In this document: in pieces, positions 17,994 to 27,388 of the stretch
How the letters are laid out: each line of letters opens with the position of its first letter
Numbering within the stretch: position 1 is the first letter of the stretch
From: Jannaschia formosa
GTDB taxonomy: Bacteria; Pseudomonadota; Alphaproteobacteria; Rhodobacterales; Rhodobacteraceae
Direction of reading: 5' to 3'
Assembly: GCF_003340555.1 (NCBI RefSeq)
Contig: NZ_QPLJ01000010.1
Span: 1-64,000, forward strand
Length of the DNA stretch: 64,000 bases
Notes under the pieces: generated by a model
What the model saw: the letters and a program-made list of their open reading frames with translations, nothing else
Told to the model about the DNA's origin: nothing
Database searches by the model: none
Translations under genes and position numbers: made by a program

Positions 17994-19442
17994 ATGATCG
18001 ACATCCGCCCCGTCGGCTACGTGATCGGCCTGCTGCTGACGGCGCTGGGCGCCTCGATGGCGTTGCCGATGGCCGCGGACTTCATGCAGGGCAACGGCGA
18101 GTGGTTCGTCTTCCTCGAAAGCGCGATGTTCACGATCCTCGTGGGGATGTGCCTGTCGCTCAGCTGTTCCAATGCGGTCCGGGACCGGCTGTCGCTGCAA
18201 CAGACCTTCCTTCTGACCACAAGCGTCTGGGTCGCGCTTCCGATCTTCGCCGCCCTGCCCTTCGTCTTCGGCGCGACGCAGGTCAGCTATACCGACGGCT
18301 TCTTCGAGGCGATGTCGGGGCTTACGACCACCGGCTCGACGGTGCTGACCGGGCTCGAAACCCTGCCGCGCGGGCTGCTGCTGTGGCGGGGCATGCTGCA
18401 GTGGTTCGGCGGGATCGGGATCATCGTCGTCGCGATGGTCTTCCTGCCCGAGCTACGGGTCGGCGGCATGCAGATCTTCCGCTCCGAGGCGTTCGAAACG
18501 ATGGGCAAGGTGCTGCCCCGCGCGGCCGAGATCGCTTCGCAGATCAGCACCATCTATGTCGGCATCACCCTGGCCTGCGCGCTGGCCTACTATGCCGGAG
18601 GGATGCAGCCCTTCGACGCCATCGTCCATGCGATGACGACCCTCTCGACCGGGGGCTTCGCCAATTACGACGCGAGTTTCGGGTATTTCTCGGGCGTGCT
18701 GGAATACGTGGCGACGGTGTTCATGCTCTCGGCGGCGCTGCCCTTCGTGCTCTATGTCCAGCTCCTCAACGGAAGCGCACGTCCGCTGCTGATCAACAGC
18801 CAAGTCCGGGCCTTCTTCGGCGTGGCCGGCGTGCTGACCGTCGTCATTGCGGGCATCCTGATGGTCCGCGAGGGCTTTCCGGTCGAGCAGGCGATCCGCG
18901 AGGCGATGTTCAACATCGCCTCGATCCTGACCGGCACGGGCTATGCCAGCGTCGACTACATGGGCTGGGGCGCCTTCGTGATCGGGCTGTTTTTCTTCAT
19001 GGGCCTGATCGGAGGCTGCGCCGGCTCGACCTCCTGCTCGATAAAGATCTTTCGCTACCAGATCCTCTTCGCGGCGATAAAGGCGCAGATCCGGCGGGTC
19101 CATTCGCCGCACGGCATCTTCCACGCGCGGTATGAAGGCCGCCGGGTGTCCGAGGACGTGCTCTCCTCAGTCATGGCCTTCTTCGTCCTCTTCGTCGTGA
19201 CCCTGGGCCTCTTCGCGGTGGCGCTGGCGATGACGGGGCTGGACTTCCTGACCTCGGTGTCCGGGGCGGCGACGGCGATCGCGAATATCGGGCCGGGCCT
19301 CGGCCCAATCATCGGACCGGCGGGCAACTTCGCGCCGCTCAGCGACACGGCGAAATGGCTGCTTTCGGCGGCGATGCTGATCGGCCGGCTAGAGGTGATG
19401 GTTGTGTTCGTGCTGTTTACTTCACGGTTCTGGCGCGGCTGA
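17994..19442 (+). CDS. trkH: TrkH-family potassium uptake channel subunit
   Basis: 482 residues, as expected for TrkH. It forms the K+-translocating membrane subunit and normally works with the NAD-binding regulator TrkA, which is not in this window. The four pseudo-repeat selectivity loops are visible as SGLTTTGSTV (near 95), TTLSTGGFANYD (near 218), LTGTGYASVDY (near 315) and ANIGPGLGP (near 435), each with the key glycine. Ten or more hydrophobic segments surround them. The open frame extends upstream to 17628 across the EamA gene in another phase, but MIDIRPVGYVIGLLLTALG is the natural N-terminus. SGSCSIKIFRYQ-like gating-loop residues are replaced by STSCSIKIFRYQ. Confidence 0.95.
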   Translation: MIDIRPVGYVIGLLLTALGASMALPMAADFMQGNGEWFVFLESAMFTILVGMCLSLSCSNAVRDRLSLQQTFLLTTSVWVALPIFAALPFVFGATQVSYTDGFFEAMSGLTTTGSTVLTGLETLPRGLLLWRGMLQWFGGIGIIVVAMVFLPELRVGGMQIFRSEAFETMGKVLPRAAEIASQISTIYVGITLACALAYYAGGMQPFDAIVHAMTTLSTGGFANYDASFGYFSGVLEYVATVFMLSAALPFVLYVQLLNGSARPLLINSQVRAFFGVAGVLTVVIAGILMVREGFPVEQAIREAMFNIASILTGTGYASVDYMGWGAFVIGLFFFMGLIGGCAGSTSCSIKIFRYQILFAAIKAQIRRVHSPHGIFHARYEGRRVSEDVLSSVMAFFVLFVVTLGLFAVALAMTGLDFLTSVSGAATAIANIGPGLGPIIGPAGNFAPLSDTAKWLLSAAMLIGRLEVMVVFVLFTSRFWRG

Positions 19443-19514
19443 GGCGACACGGATCGCTGGCAGCTCCTGCTGAGGGATGACGGCCTCGCGACTCCCCCGG
19501 CGGAAGTCACGCGG

Positions 19515-19664
19515 TCAGAGCCGCGCGTCGCATGGCTCCGGCGTGCAGGGCTCCGGCGCGGGCGCGGCGGGTTCCGCCACAGGCAGGCCCTGGATGACGG
19601 GCACGATCACCGGCGTGGCAGACGCAAGGCTGGGGACGAGGAGCAGGGGAAGGATCAGTCGCAT
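19515..19664 (-). CDS. Small exported protein with PEPC repeats, unknown function
   Basis: A 49-residue frame. Residues 1-16 (MRLILPLLLVPSLASA) look like a Sec signal. The mature part is Pro/Ala-rich and ends with the repeat PEPCTPEPCDARL, two cysteines spaced by five residues that could form a disulfide or bind a metal. No good ribosome site is seen directly before the ATG, which lowers confidence. It lies downstream of holC on the same strand and is convergent with trkH. Confidence 0.45.
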   Translation of the reverse strand: MRLILPLLLVPSLASATPVIVPVIQGLPVAEPAAPAPEPCTPEPCDARL

Positions 19665-19731
19665 GCCGAGCGAACGCCGCGGGTCCACCGGGGTTCCCTC
19701 GGCCCCGCGATTTTTTCTGGGACAGGCGGCG

Positions 19732-20202
19732 TTACGTCGGGTCCACGTTCTTCGTCGCCTTCTGTTCCCACTTGCCGCTTTCCTCGGACCAGTAGCGCGC
19801 GGGCAGGCCGGCCTCGGTCAGGGCGCGCCACTGCGCCCGGGCGCGCGAAACCGCCTCGCCGTCGAGACCGTCGAAGATCACGCAGGTGCGATCATGGGCA
19901 CGCACCTCCTCGGGCGCGGCTTCGGCGCCGTCGAGGATCATCAGAACCTGCGCCCCGTTCGCGGCCGTCCCGGTCGTCAGCAGGACCGGCTGCGCCGCGT
20001 CATGCGGCCCTCCGGCCAGCCCGTGCGGCAGGAAGCCGTCCGCCGGCCCCTGCCAGAGCGCGTCGTCCAGCGCGCGGAGCCGCACTTCGTCGGGCGAGCG
20101 GATGGCGACGCGCCACCCGTTCGCAAGGCAGCGCGGCAGCAGCGTGTGGAGCGTCTCTGCCGGCGAGCGGCGGGTGAGGTGGTAGAACCAGGCCTCACCC
20201 AT
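19732..20202 (-). CDS. holC: DNA polymerase III subunit chi
   Basis: 156 residues. The family signature is clear: AWFYHLTRRSPAETLHTLLPR at the start, then LANGWRVAIRSPDEVRLRALDDALWQG, DGFLPHGLAG and QPVLLTTGTAANGAQVLMILDGAE. Chi links the clamp loader to single-stranded DNA-binding protein during replication. Its start overlaps the pepA stop by 8 bp, the usual pepA-holC arrangement, which implies cotranscription and coupled translation. The C-terminal tail YWSEESGKWEQKA is also family-typical. Confidence 0.95.
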   Translation of the reverse strand: MGEAWFYHLTRRSPAETLHTLLPRCLANGWRVAIRSPDEVRLRALDDALWQGPADGFLPHGLAGGPHDAAQPVLLTTGTAANGAQVLMILDGAEAAPEEVRAHDRTCVIFDGLDGEAVSRARAQWRALTEAGLPARYWSEESGKWEQKATKNVDPT

Positions 20203-21667
20203 TCTCGTAGGCGTCGCGGACCAGCCGGTCGAGCGCCCGCACGCCCCAGCCCGTCGCGCCCGCGGGCGAAAGCTGCGTCCCCTTCTCGATCGAGGCGACG
20301 CCCGCGATGTCGAGATGGATCCAGGGAGTGCCGTCCTTGACGAAGCGCTGCAGGAACTGCGCCGCCGTGATCGAGCCCGCGGGACGCCCGCCCACGTTCT
20401 TCATGTCGGCCACGCGCGACTTCAGTAGCTTGTCGTAGGACTTGCCCAGGGGCATCCGCCAGGCGCCCTCGTTCTCGGCCTTCGCGGCGGACAGGAAGGC
20501 GTCCGCCAGCGCGTCGTCGTTCGAGAAGACGCCCGCGTTGTCGTTGCCCAACCCGATGATGATCGCGCCGGTCAGCGTGGCGAGGTCGATCATCGCCTTG
20601 GGCTGGAAGCGGTCCTGCGCGTACCACATCACGTCGCAGAGCACGAGCCGCCCCTCGGCGTCGGTGTTGATGATCTCGACCGTGTCGCCCTTCATCGAGG
20701 CGACGACGTCGCCGGGCCGGGTCGCGTTGCCATCCGGCATGTTCTCGACGAGGCCGACGAGGCCCACGACGTTCGCCTTGGCCTTGCGCCGGGCGATGGC
20801 GTGCATGGCGCCGGCGACGGTGCCCGCGCCGCCCATGTCCATCGTCATGTCCTCCATCCCGGCGGCGGGCTTGAGCGAGATGCCGCCGGTGTCGAAGACG
20901 ACCCCCTTTCCGATCAGCGCCAGCGGCGCCTCGTCGCCGCCGCCGGTCCAGCGCATGACGACGACCTTCGAGGGCGAGCGCGAGCCCTGCCCCACGGCCA
21001 GCAGGCAGCGCATGCCGAGTTCGGCCAGCGCGTCCTCCTCCAGCACCTCGACCTCGACGCCGAGGTCGCGCAGCGCCTCCAGCCGCATTGCGAACTCGGT
21101 GGTGGTCAGGACGTTTGCGGGCTCGTTCACCAGGTCGCGGGTCAGGAACACCCCTTCGGCCTGCGCGGCGCGGTCGGGCCAGGCGGCGGTCAGCTCGTCG
21201 GGCCGGGCGCAGAGCACGGTGATCTTTGCGGCGGGCTTCGCCTCGTCGCCCGTCTTGTGGTCGGTGAAGTCATAACCCCGCAGCGCCGCCCCCAGCGCAA
21301 TGTCGAGCGCCGCGCCATGCGAGCCGGCGATCAGCGTCAGCGGCCGGTCCCCGCGCGCCGCCGCCAGCGCGGCGCCCGCGGCCATCGCCGTCTCGAAGTC
21401 GGACTTCCGCTCGAGCCGGACGAGCACGACCGCGCTCGCCTCGATGCCGGCCGGATAACCGAGCGTCAGCGTCTCGCCCGGCTTCAGCTTGCCCCAGGCC
21501 TCCGACTCCGTGGCGCGCGCGACCGCGCCCTTCGTCAGTCGGTTCAGCCGCCGCGCGCCCTGGTCGAGCTTGCTGTCCTCGGGGACGAAGGCCGCGACGA
21601 CCCCCGTCGCGGAGGCGAGCGCGTCCGGCTCGAAGGGGGCGAATGTGACGGCGGCAGGCGTGGTCAT
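20195..21667 (-). CDS. pepA: Leucyl aminopeptidase (PepA, M17)
   Basis: 490 residues, a two-zinc cytosolic aminopeptidase removing N-terminal residues. The M17 catalytic domain begins near 165. It shows GKGVVFDTGGISLKPA with the first metal/lysine site, MEDMTMDMGGAG, and the signature NTDAEGRLVLCD (C-terminal to the metal-binding D/E pair). The final third carries AWRMPLGKSYDKLLKS and GGRPAGSITAAQFLQ. The frame continues upstream to 21811, but ATG 21667 has CCGGAG 7-12 bases ahead and gives MTTPAAVTFAPFEPD. It is divergent from lptF and coupled to holC. PepA homologues can also bind DNA in some bacteria, which is not testable here. Confidence 0.97.
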   Translation of the reverse strand: MTTPAAVTFAPFEPDALASATGVVAAFVPEDSKLDQGARRLNRLTKGAVARATESEAWGKLKPGETLTLGYPAGIEASAVVLVRLERKSDFETAMAAGAALAAARGDRPLTLIAGSHGAALDIALGAALRGYDFTDHKTGDEAKPAAKITVLCARPDELTAAWPDRAAQAEGVFLTRDLVNEPANVLTTTEFAMRLEALRDLGVEVEVLEEDALAELGMRCLLAVGQGSRSPSKVVVMRWTGGGDEAPLALIGKGVVFDTGGISLKPAAGMEDMTMDMGGAGTVAGAMHAIARRKAKANVVGLVGLVENMPDGNATRPGDVVASMKGDTVEIINTDAEGRLVLCDVMWYAQDRFQPKAMIDLATLTGAIIIGLGNDNAGVFSNDDALADAFLSAAKAENEGAWRMPLGKSYDKLLKSRVADMKNVGGRPAGSITAAQFLQRFVKDGTPWIHLDIAGVASIEKGTQLSPAGATGWGVRALDRLVRDAYENG

Positions 21668-21792
21668 AGAAGACTCCGGACGGTTGAGTTCGGCGGAGCC
21701 TAGTCCGCGGGAAAGGGGTTTTCCAGACGGCATCAGCGCGGGGGGTTTGCCGCCGCCGCGCCCCGCGTCTAGAGAGGGGGGAGTGAGGCCCC

Positions 21793-21798
21793 GGGGGA
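21793..21798 (+). promoter_or_regulatory. Ribosome binding site supporting a TTG start for lptF
   Basis: GGGGGA at 21793-21798 precedes TTG 21804 by 5 bases. An alternative in-frame GTG at 21783 also follows a G-rich run. TTG is preferred because it yields (M)GTFDRYLAGQLL, which fits the family N-terminus. Confidence 0.5.
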
Positions 21799-21803
21799 AA
21801 GAT

Positions 21804-22925
21804 TTGGGCACGTTCGACCGATATCTGGCGGGCCAGCTGCTGACCTATTTCGGCTTTTTCAGCCTGGTGCTGGTCGCGGTCTATTGGGTCAACCGCGCTA
21901 TCGGCCTGTTCGACCGGCTGATCGAGGGCGGGGCCGGGATCGGCCTGTTCCTCGAATTCACCGCGCTGGCCCTGCCCAACGTGATCTTCATCGTGCTGCC
22001 GGTCTCGGCGCTCGTCGCGGTGCTCTACGGCATCAACCGGCTCAGCGCCGACAGCGAGATGATCGTGGCGCAGACCACCGGCCTCGGCCCCTGGGTGCTG
22101 GCGCGGCCCGTCGCGCTGTTCGGGCTTATCGTGGCGCTGATGGTCACCGGGCTGGCCCATGTCCTCGTCCCCGCCTCGCGCACCGCCCTGGCCGAGCGCG
22201 GCGCGGCGCTGAGCCAGGACGTCACGGCGCGTTTCCTGACCGAGGGCGAGTTCCTGCATCCGGGCGACGGCGTCACCGTCTATGTCCGCGAGATCACCGA
22301 GGCGGGCGAGCTGCTGGGCCTGTTCCTGCAGGACCGGCGCGCCGGCGAGACCCGCACCTCCTACACCGCCGAGCGGGCGCTGCTGGTGCGCGGCGACGCG
22401 GGCACGCGGCTCGTGATGTTCGACGGCATGGCGCAGACCCTGACCGTCGCCGACCGGCGCATCGTCACCGTGCGCTTCGACGACTTCGCCTACGACCTGG
22501 CCGATCTGTCGGAGCCGGGCGGCGCCCGCCAGCGCGACGCGCGCGAGCTGCCGACGCCGGACCTGCTGCGCGCCGACCCCGCCGCGCAGGCCGAGACGGG
22601 CGAGGGCCCCGCCCGGCTGCTGGCCGAGGGGCATGTCCGGATCGTCGAGGCGCTCTTCGCCTTCGCGGTGCCGCTCCTGGCGCTGGGCTGCCTGCTTCAG
22701 GGCGGGTATTCCCGGCTCGGGCTCTGGCGCCAGATCATGGCGGCGGTGATGCTGGCCATCGTGCTGAGGATGCTGATCAACGTGGCCGAGAACGCCGCGC
22801 GCGAGGATGCCGCGCTATGGCCGCTGCTCTATCTCTCGCCGCTTCTCGGCCTGGTCCTCTCGGCGGCTCTTCTGGCGCGGGCGACGCTGGGCGCGCGGCC
22901 GTTCCGCAGGGGCGTGGCGGCATGA
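21804..22925 (+). CDS. lptF: LPS export system permease LptF
   Basis: 373 residues, YjgP/YjgQ family. It has six membrane helices, three at about 10-115 (beginning GTFDRYLAGQLLTYFGFF) and three at about 285-365, with a periplasmic jellyroll domain between. With LptG and the ATPase LptB it extracts LPS from the inner membrane and passes it to the LptC/A bridge. No ATG fits; the start is TTG 21804 (or GTG 21783). The stop overlaps the lptG start as ATGA, implying coupling. lptB, lptC and lptA are not in the window. It begins the operon lptF-lptG-lptD-surA-pdxA-rsmA. Confidence 0.93.
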   Translation: MGTFDRYLAGQLLTYFGFFSLVLVAVYWVNRAIGLFDRLIEGGAGIGLFLEFTALALPNVIFIVLPVSALVAVLYGINRLSADSEMIVAQTTGLGPWVLARPVALFGLIVALMVTGLAHVLVPASRTALAERGAALSQDVTARFLTEGEFLHPGDGVTVYVREITEAGELLGLFLQDRRAGETRTSYTAERALLVRGDAGTRLVMFDGMAQTLTVADRRIVTVRFDDFAYDLADLSEPGGARQRDARELPTPDLLRADPAAQAETGEGPARLLAEGHVRIVEALFAFAVPLLALGCLLQGGYSRLGLWRQIMAAVMLAIVLRMLINVAENAAREDAALWPLLYLSPLLGLVLSAALLARATLGARPFRRGVAA

Positions 22926-24019
22926 TCCTGAACCTCTACCTCGCCCGGCGCTTCACAGGGCTGGTGGCGATGGTGACGCTCGTCTTCGTCGGCCTGCTGC
23001 TGCCCATCGACCTGATGGAGCAGCTGCGCAGGCTCGACGACGACGGCGCCGGGATCGGCGACGGGCTCCGGCTTGCGGCGCTGAACCTGCCTGCCGCGCT
23101 CTACCAGATCCTGCCGCTGATCGTGATGCTGGCGACGCTGGCGCTGTTCCTCTCGCTCGGCCGCTCGTCGGAGCTGGTCGTGATCCGCGCGGCGGGGCGG
23201 TCGGCGGCGCACGCGGTCTTCGCCCCCGTCGGGGCGGCGCTGGCGCTGGGCGTCCTTGCGCTGCTGGTCGTCAACCCGATCGTGGCCGCGACGCAGGATG
23301 CCTACGAGAGGGAGCGTGACCGCTTCCGCACCGGCCTCTCGTCGGTCCTGTCGGTCAGCGAGGAAGGGGTCTGGCTGCGCCAGGGCGACAGCGAGGGGCA
23401 GACCGTGATCCGGGCGGCGCGCTCGTCGCTCGACGGCACAGTGCTGTTCGAGGCGACTTTCCTCGCCTTCGACGCCGAGGGCTCTCCGGTGGAGCGGATC
23501 GACGCCGCCCGGGCAGAGCTGTCGGACGGCGCCTGGCTTCTGCAGGACGCCAAGCGCTGGCCCCTCGGCACCTCCGACAATCCCGAGCGGGACGCGCAGT
23601 CGGTGGCTTCCACCTCGATCCCGTCGACGCTGACCGAGAACCAGATCCGCGACAGTTTCGGCGTGCCCTCCTCGGTCCCGATCTTCGAGTTGCCGGGCTT
23701 CATTCGCCAGCTCGACGCGGCGGGCTTCTCGGGCCTCACCCACCGCGTCTGGTTCCAGATGGAGCTTGCCAATCCGGCGATGCTGGCGGCGATGGTGCTG
23801 ATCGGCGCCGCCTTCACGATGCGCCATGCCCGTGCGGGCGGCACCGGGCCTCGGGTCCTGCTGGCGCTGCTTCTCGGCTTCGGCGTGTTCTTCCTGCGCA
23901 GCTTCGCGCAGACGCTGGGCGAGACCGGGCAGCTTCCGACCTGGCTCGCCGCCTGGGCGGCGCCGCTGGCGGCGATCCTGCTCGCCATGGGCGTGATCCT
24001 GCAACTGGAGGATGGGTGA
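22922..24019 (+). CDS. lptG: LPS export system permease LptG
   Basis: 365 residues, the same YjgP/YjgQ fold as LptF. It starts MILNLYLARRFTGLVAMVTL with helices near 10-110, has a periplasmic beta domain, and ends with three helices at about 280-360 (MLAAMVLIGAAFTMRHARAG, then LLLGFGVFFLRSFAQTLGE). LptG pairs with LptF as the transmembrane core of the LPS exporter. It overlaps lptF by 4 bp and its stop touches the lptD start, so the three are translated as a unit. The RSFAQTLGETGQLP segment is typical of LptG rather than LptF. Confidence 0.95.
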   Translation: MILNLYLARRFTGLVAMVTLVFVGLLLPIDLMEQLRRLDDDGAGIGDGLRLAALNLPAALYQILPLIVMLATLALFLSLGRSSELVVIRAAGRSAAHAVFAPVGAALALGVLALLVVNPIVAATQDAYERERDRFRTGLSSVLSVSEEGVWLRQGDSEGQTVIRAARSSLDGTVLFEATFLAFDAEGSPVERIDAARAELSDGAWLLQDAKRWPLGTSDNPERDAQSVASTSIPSTLTENQIRDSFGVPSSVPIFELPGFIRQLDAAGFSGLTHRVWFQMELANPAMLAAMVLIGAAFTMRHARAGGTGPRVLLALLLGFGVFFLRSFAQTLGETGQLPTWLAAWAAPLAAILLAMGVILQLEDG

Positions 24020-26145
24020 TGCTGCGCTGGCTCGTCTTCCTCCTTTGGCTGCTGCCCGCCGCGGCTCTCGCGCAGGCCACGCCCGCCACGCTGGTGGCCG
24101 ACCGGATCGACTTCGATCCGACCCGGCTGGTCGCCTCGGGCGATGTCGAGATCTTCGCCGACGGCCGGATCCTTCGGGCCGAGCGCGTGACCTATCTGCG
24201 CGACGAGGACAGGGTGCTGGTCGAAGGTCCGCTGGTGCTGGTGGACGCCGACGAGGCGGTCCTCGTCGCGGATTTCGCCTCGCTCTCCGCCGATCTGCGC
24301 GGCAGCGTCCTGCAAGGCGCGCGGCTGGTGCTGGCCGACCGGCTGCAGATCGCCGCCGCCGAGATCGCGCAGGGCGAGGAAGGGCGCTATACCCAGCTCT
24401 ACAACGCCGTCGCCTCCTCCTGCACGATCTGCGAGGAGGGCGAAGTGCCGGTCTGGCAAATCCGCGCCCGCCGGATCGTTCACGACCGGGAGGAGCGGCA
24501 GATCTATTTCGACCAGGCCCGGTTCGAGGTCGCTGGCGTGCCGGTCGCCTGGCTGCCGCGCCTGCGCCTGCCCGACCCGACGCTGGAGCGGTCGACCGGC
24601 TGGCTCGCCCCCCGCTTCTCGTCCGACGACCTGCTCGGCACCGGGGTGACGGCGCCGTATTTCATCACGCTCGGCCCCTCGCGCGATCTGACGCTGGCAC
24701 CCTTCGTGACCAACCGCGAGGCGCGCAGCCTGGGCTTCCGCTATCGGCAGGCCTTCAACCGGGGTCGGCTGGAGGTGACGGGCGCCGTGGGCGAGGACGA
24801 GATCCTCGACGGTGAGACGCGGGGCTATGTCTTCGTCGAGGGCGTCTACGCCCTGCCCCGCGACTACCGCCTGGTCTGGGACCTGGAGGCGGTCAGCGAC
24901 GACGACTACTTCGTTCAGTACTCGATCACCGACCGCGACCGGCTCGATAGCCGTGTCGCTATCGAGCGCGTCGACCGCGACAGCCGCTTCGTCGCCGAGA
25001 CCATCCTCTACGAGTCCCTGCGCGCCGGCGAGAGCAACCGCTTCATCCCCAGCCGCGTCGTCACGATCGAGCGTCAGGGCCGCACCCGCCCCGACCTGAT
25101 CGGCGGCCAGGCGCTGTGGACGCTGCAGGCCCATGGGCGCCAGCGCATCGCGAGCCGCGTCCCCCCCGGAGAGCCGAGCAATTCCGCCCGCGACGTGCTG
25201 CGCGCCTCTGCCGCGGTGGACTGGCAGCGCAGCTGGGTCGCAGATAGCGGGCTGGTCTGGACAGGGATCGGCGGACTGCATCTCGACGCCTACAACGTGC
25301 GCCAAGACCCGACCTTCGATGACCAGACCTTCGCCCGGGCCGTGCCCTATGCCGGGCTGGAGCTGCGCCTTCCGATGACGCGCAGGACCGGCGCCACCCG
25401 GGAGGTGCTGGAGCCGGTGCTCCAGTTCTTCTTCGCGCCCGACAACGATCCGCGCACACCGGACGAGGATAGCCTCACGCCCGAATTCGACGAGGGGAAC
25501 CTCTTCGCCCCGTCGCGCTTCGCGGGCCGCGACACGCGCGAGTTGGGCAGCCGGATCAATCTCGGCGTCGGCTATACCCGCTACGACGCCTCCGGCTGGG
25601 AGATCGGCGGCCTGGTCGGACGCATCATCCGGGCGGACAGCCTGGGACAGTTCCGCCCGGGGACGGGCCTCGATGGCGACACCTCGGACTGGCTGCTTTC
25701 GGTGGGCGCGTCCTACCGGGACCGGTTCCACCTGCTCACCCGCTCGACCTTCGACGACGGGGGGACGGTCTCGCGATCCGAGACCTCGCTGGTCTTGTTG
25801 GGCGAGAACCACAGCCTCGACACGCAATACACCTTTCTGGAGGGCGACGCGACGGCAGGGCGCCCCATCGACACGTCGGAATGGACGCTGGACGCCTCGA
25901 TCGGCCTGGGGGGCGACTGGACGGGCCGGGCGAACTGGCAGTATGACTTCAACACCAACGACGCCAGCCGCGCCGGGCTGGGCCTGACCTACCGCTCGGA
26001 CTGCGTGACGGTTGATTTCGACGTGAGGCGCCGCTTCACCTCGACGACGACGCTGCGGCCCTCGACCAGCTTCGGGCTGGCCGTCGGTCTGGCAGGATTC
26101 GGGGCCGAGGACCGCGCGAGACGGGCGCGCAAATGTGGGCTGTGA
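24019..26145 (+). CDS. lptD: LPS-assembly outer membrane protein LptD
   Basis: 708 residues. A signal peptide (1 to about 17, ending ALAQ) leads to the OstA/LptA-like N-domain (about 25-130: TLVADRIDFDPTRLVASGDV), then the LptD beta barrel (about 210-690). LptD inserts LPS into the outer leaflet of the outer membrane. An N-terminal pair in SSCTICEEG and C-terminal cysteines (YRSDCVTVDF and RKCGL) are placed for the interdomain disulfides the family needs. ATG 24019 overlaps the lptG stop; a GTG directly before it is an alternative. Next downstream is surA, the chaperone required for LptD folding, an apt pairing. Confidence 0.95.
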   Translation: MLRWLVFLLWLLPAAALAQATPATLVADRIDFDPTRLVASGDVEIFADGRILRAERVTYLRDEDRVLVEGPLVLVDADEAVLVADFASLSADLRGSVLQGARLVLADRLQIAAAEIAQGEEGRYTQLYNAVASSCTICEEGEVPVWQIRARRIVHDREERQIYFDQARFEVAGVPVAWLPRLRLPDPTLERSTGWLAPRFSSDDLLGTGVTAPYFITLGPSRDLTLAPFVTNREARSLGFRYRQAFNRGRLEVTGAVGEDEILDGETRGYVFVEGVYALPRDYRLVWDLEAVSDDDYFVQYSITDRDRLDSRVAIERVDRDSRFVAETILYESLRAGESNRFIPSRVVTIERQGRTRPDLIGGQALWTLQAHGRQRIASRVPPGEPSNSARDVLRASAAVDWQRSWVADSGLVWTGIGGLHLDAYNVRQDPTFDDQTFARAVPYAGLELRLPMTRRTGATREVLEPVLQFFFAPDNDPRTPDEDSLTPEFDEGNLFAPSRFAGRDTRELGSRINLGVGYTRYDASGWEIGGLVGRIIRADSLGQFRPGTGLDGDTSDWLLSVGASYRDRFHLLTRSTFDDGGTVSRSETSLVLLGENHSLDTQYTFLEGDATAGRPIDTSEWTLDASIGLGGDWTGRANWQYDFNTNDASRAGLGLTYRSDCVTVDFDVRRRFTSTTTLRPSTSFGLAVGLAGFGAEDRARRARKCGL

Positions 26146-26161
26146 GAGGGCCGGGCAGCAG

Positions 26162-27388
26162 ATGAGAATGAGAGTATTTCGCGCCGGCATCCTGGCGCTG
26201 GCGGTAGCCCTGACCCCGGGGCTGGCCGCGGCGCAGGCCCAGCCCTTCGCCCCCGCGGTGATCGTGAACGGCCAAGGCATCACCAACTGGCAGGTCGAGC
26301 AGCGCGCGCGCTTCTTCGCGCTTCTGAACGCGCCCAACGCCACGCCGGAGGGGGCCGAGCAGGTGCTGGTCGACGAGACGATCCAGGTCCAGGCCGCGCG
26401 CGCGGCGGGTATCGAGCTCACCCCGGAGGAGCTCGATGCCGGCATGGTGGAGTTCGCCGCACGCGGGGGGCTGGAGCCCGACCAGTTCGTGCAACTGCTG
26501 GAGCAGCGCGGCATCGCCGCCGAGACCTTCCGCGACTTCGTCCGCAACGGGCTCTTCTGGCGCCAGCTGGTGCAGCAGCGCTTCGGCCCGCAGGCGCGAC
26601 CGACCGATGCCGAGGTCGCGCGCGCGGTCGCACGCGGCACCGGCGGCGCGGGCGGGGTGCGGGTGCTGATCTCGGAGATCGCGATCCCGCAGACGCCCGA
26701 GACCCGCGACGAGGTCGCCGCCCTGGCCGAACGCCTGTCGGAGGAAGTCTCGGGCCAGGCCGCCTTCGAGCAGGCGGCGCGGCGCTATTCCCGTTCGGGC
26801 AGCGCAGGGCGCGGCGGGCGGGTGGACTGGCTGCCGCTGTCCCAGCTTCCCCCGCCGATCGCGGGCCGCGTTCTGGCGCTGGCGCCGGGCGAGGTATCCG
26901 AGCCGATTGACCTCGGCAATTTCGTCGGGCTCTTCCTGCTGCGCGACCTGGACGAGAGCGGGGCGGTGCCGCCCGACCCGATCTCGGTGGAGTATGCCGA
27001 ATACCTCATCCCCGGCGGCCGCTCCGAGGCGGCGCTGGCGCGGGCGGCGCAGGTCGATGCCGTAACCGACACCTGCGACGACCTCTATGGCGTGGCACAG
27101 GGTCAGCCCGAGAGCGTGCTGCGCCGCGAGACCGTCGCCGTCGAGGCGCTTCCCGCCGATTTGCGGCAGGTGCTGGCGACGCTCGACGAGGGCGAGGCCT
27201 CGACCCTGCTGACGGCGGGCGGCAACCTGCGCTTCGTGATGCTGTGTGGCCGCGTGGCCGAGGTGCCGGAGGACCCCGAGGGCGCGCTTCAGGCCGCCGG
27301 GCAGGCGATCCTGAACCAGCGGCTCAGCAGCTATGCGCAGGGTTATCTGGACGAGCTTCGGGCCGACGCGATCATCTCCGATGGCTGA
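26162..27388 (+). CDS. surA: Periplasmic chaperone / peptidyl-prolyl isomerase SurA
   Basis: 408 residues with a signal peptide (cleavage after AAAQA near 26-28). The N-domain (VIVNGQGITNWQVEQRARFF) is the SurA chaperone core. One parvulin domain covers about 165-265 (VRVLISEIAIPQ, then FEQAARRYSRSGSAGRGGRVDWLPLSQLP), where E. coli SurA has two. A further helical region follows and a C-terminal segment folds back on the core. SurA carries unfolded outer-membrane proteins to the BAM complex. Start: ATG 26162; an upstream in-frame start at 26135 would spoil the signal peptide. It overlaps pdxA by 8 bp. Confidence 0.92.
   Translation: MRMRVFRAGILALAVALTPGLAAAQAQPFAPAVIVNGQGITNWQVEQRARFFALLNAPNATPEGAEQVLVDETIQVQAARAAGIELTPEELDAGMVEFAARGGLEPDQFVQLLEQRGIAAETFRDFVRNGLFWRQLVQQRFGPQARPTDAEVARAVARGTGGAGGVRVLISEIAIPQTPETRDEVAALAERLSEEVSGQAAFEQAARRYSRSGSAGRGGRVDWLPLSQLPPPIAGRVLALAPGEVSEPIDLGNFVGLFLLRDLDESGAVPPDPISVEYAEYLIPGGRSEAALARAAQVDAVTDTCDDLYGVAQGQPESVLRRETVAVEALPADLRQVLATLDEGEASTLLTAGGNLRFVMLCGRVAEVPEDPEGALQAAGQAILNQRLSSYAQGYLDELRADAIISDG

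Noticed and set aside
23302-26640. 1112-codon minus-strand frame opposite lptG, lptD and surA
   Set aside because: Arg-rich, no motifs, antisense to three recognised genes; a GC artefact.
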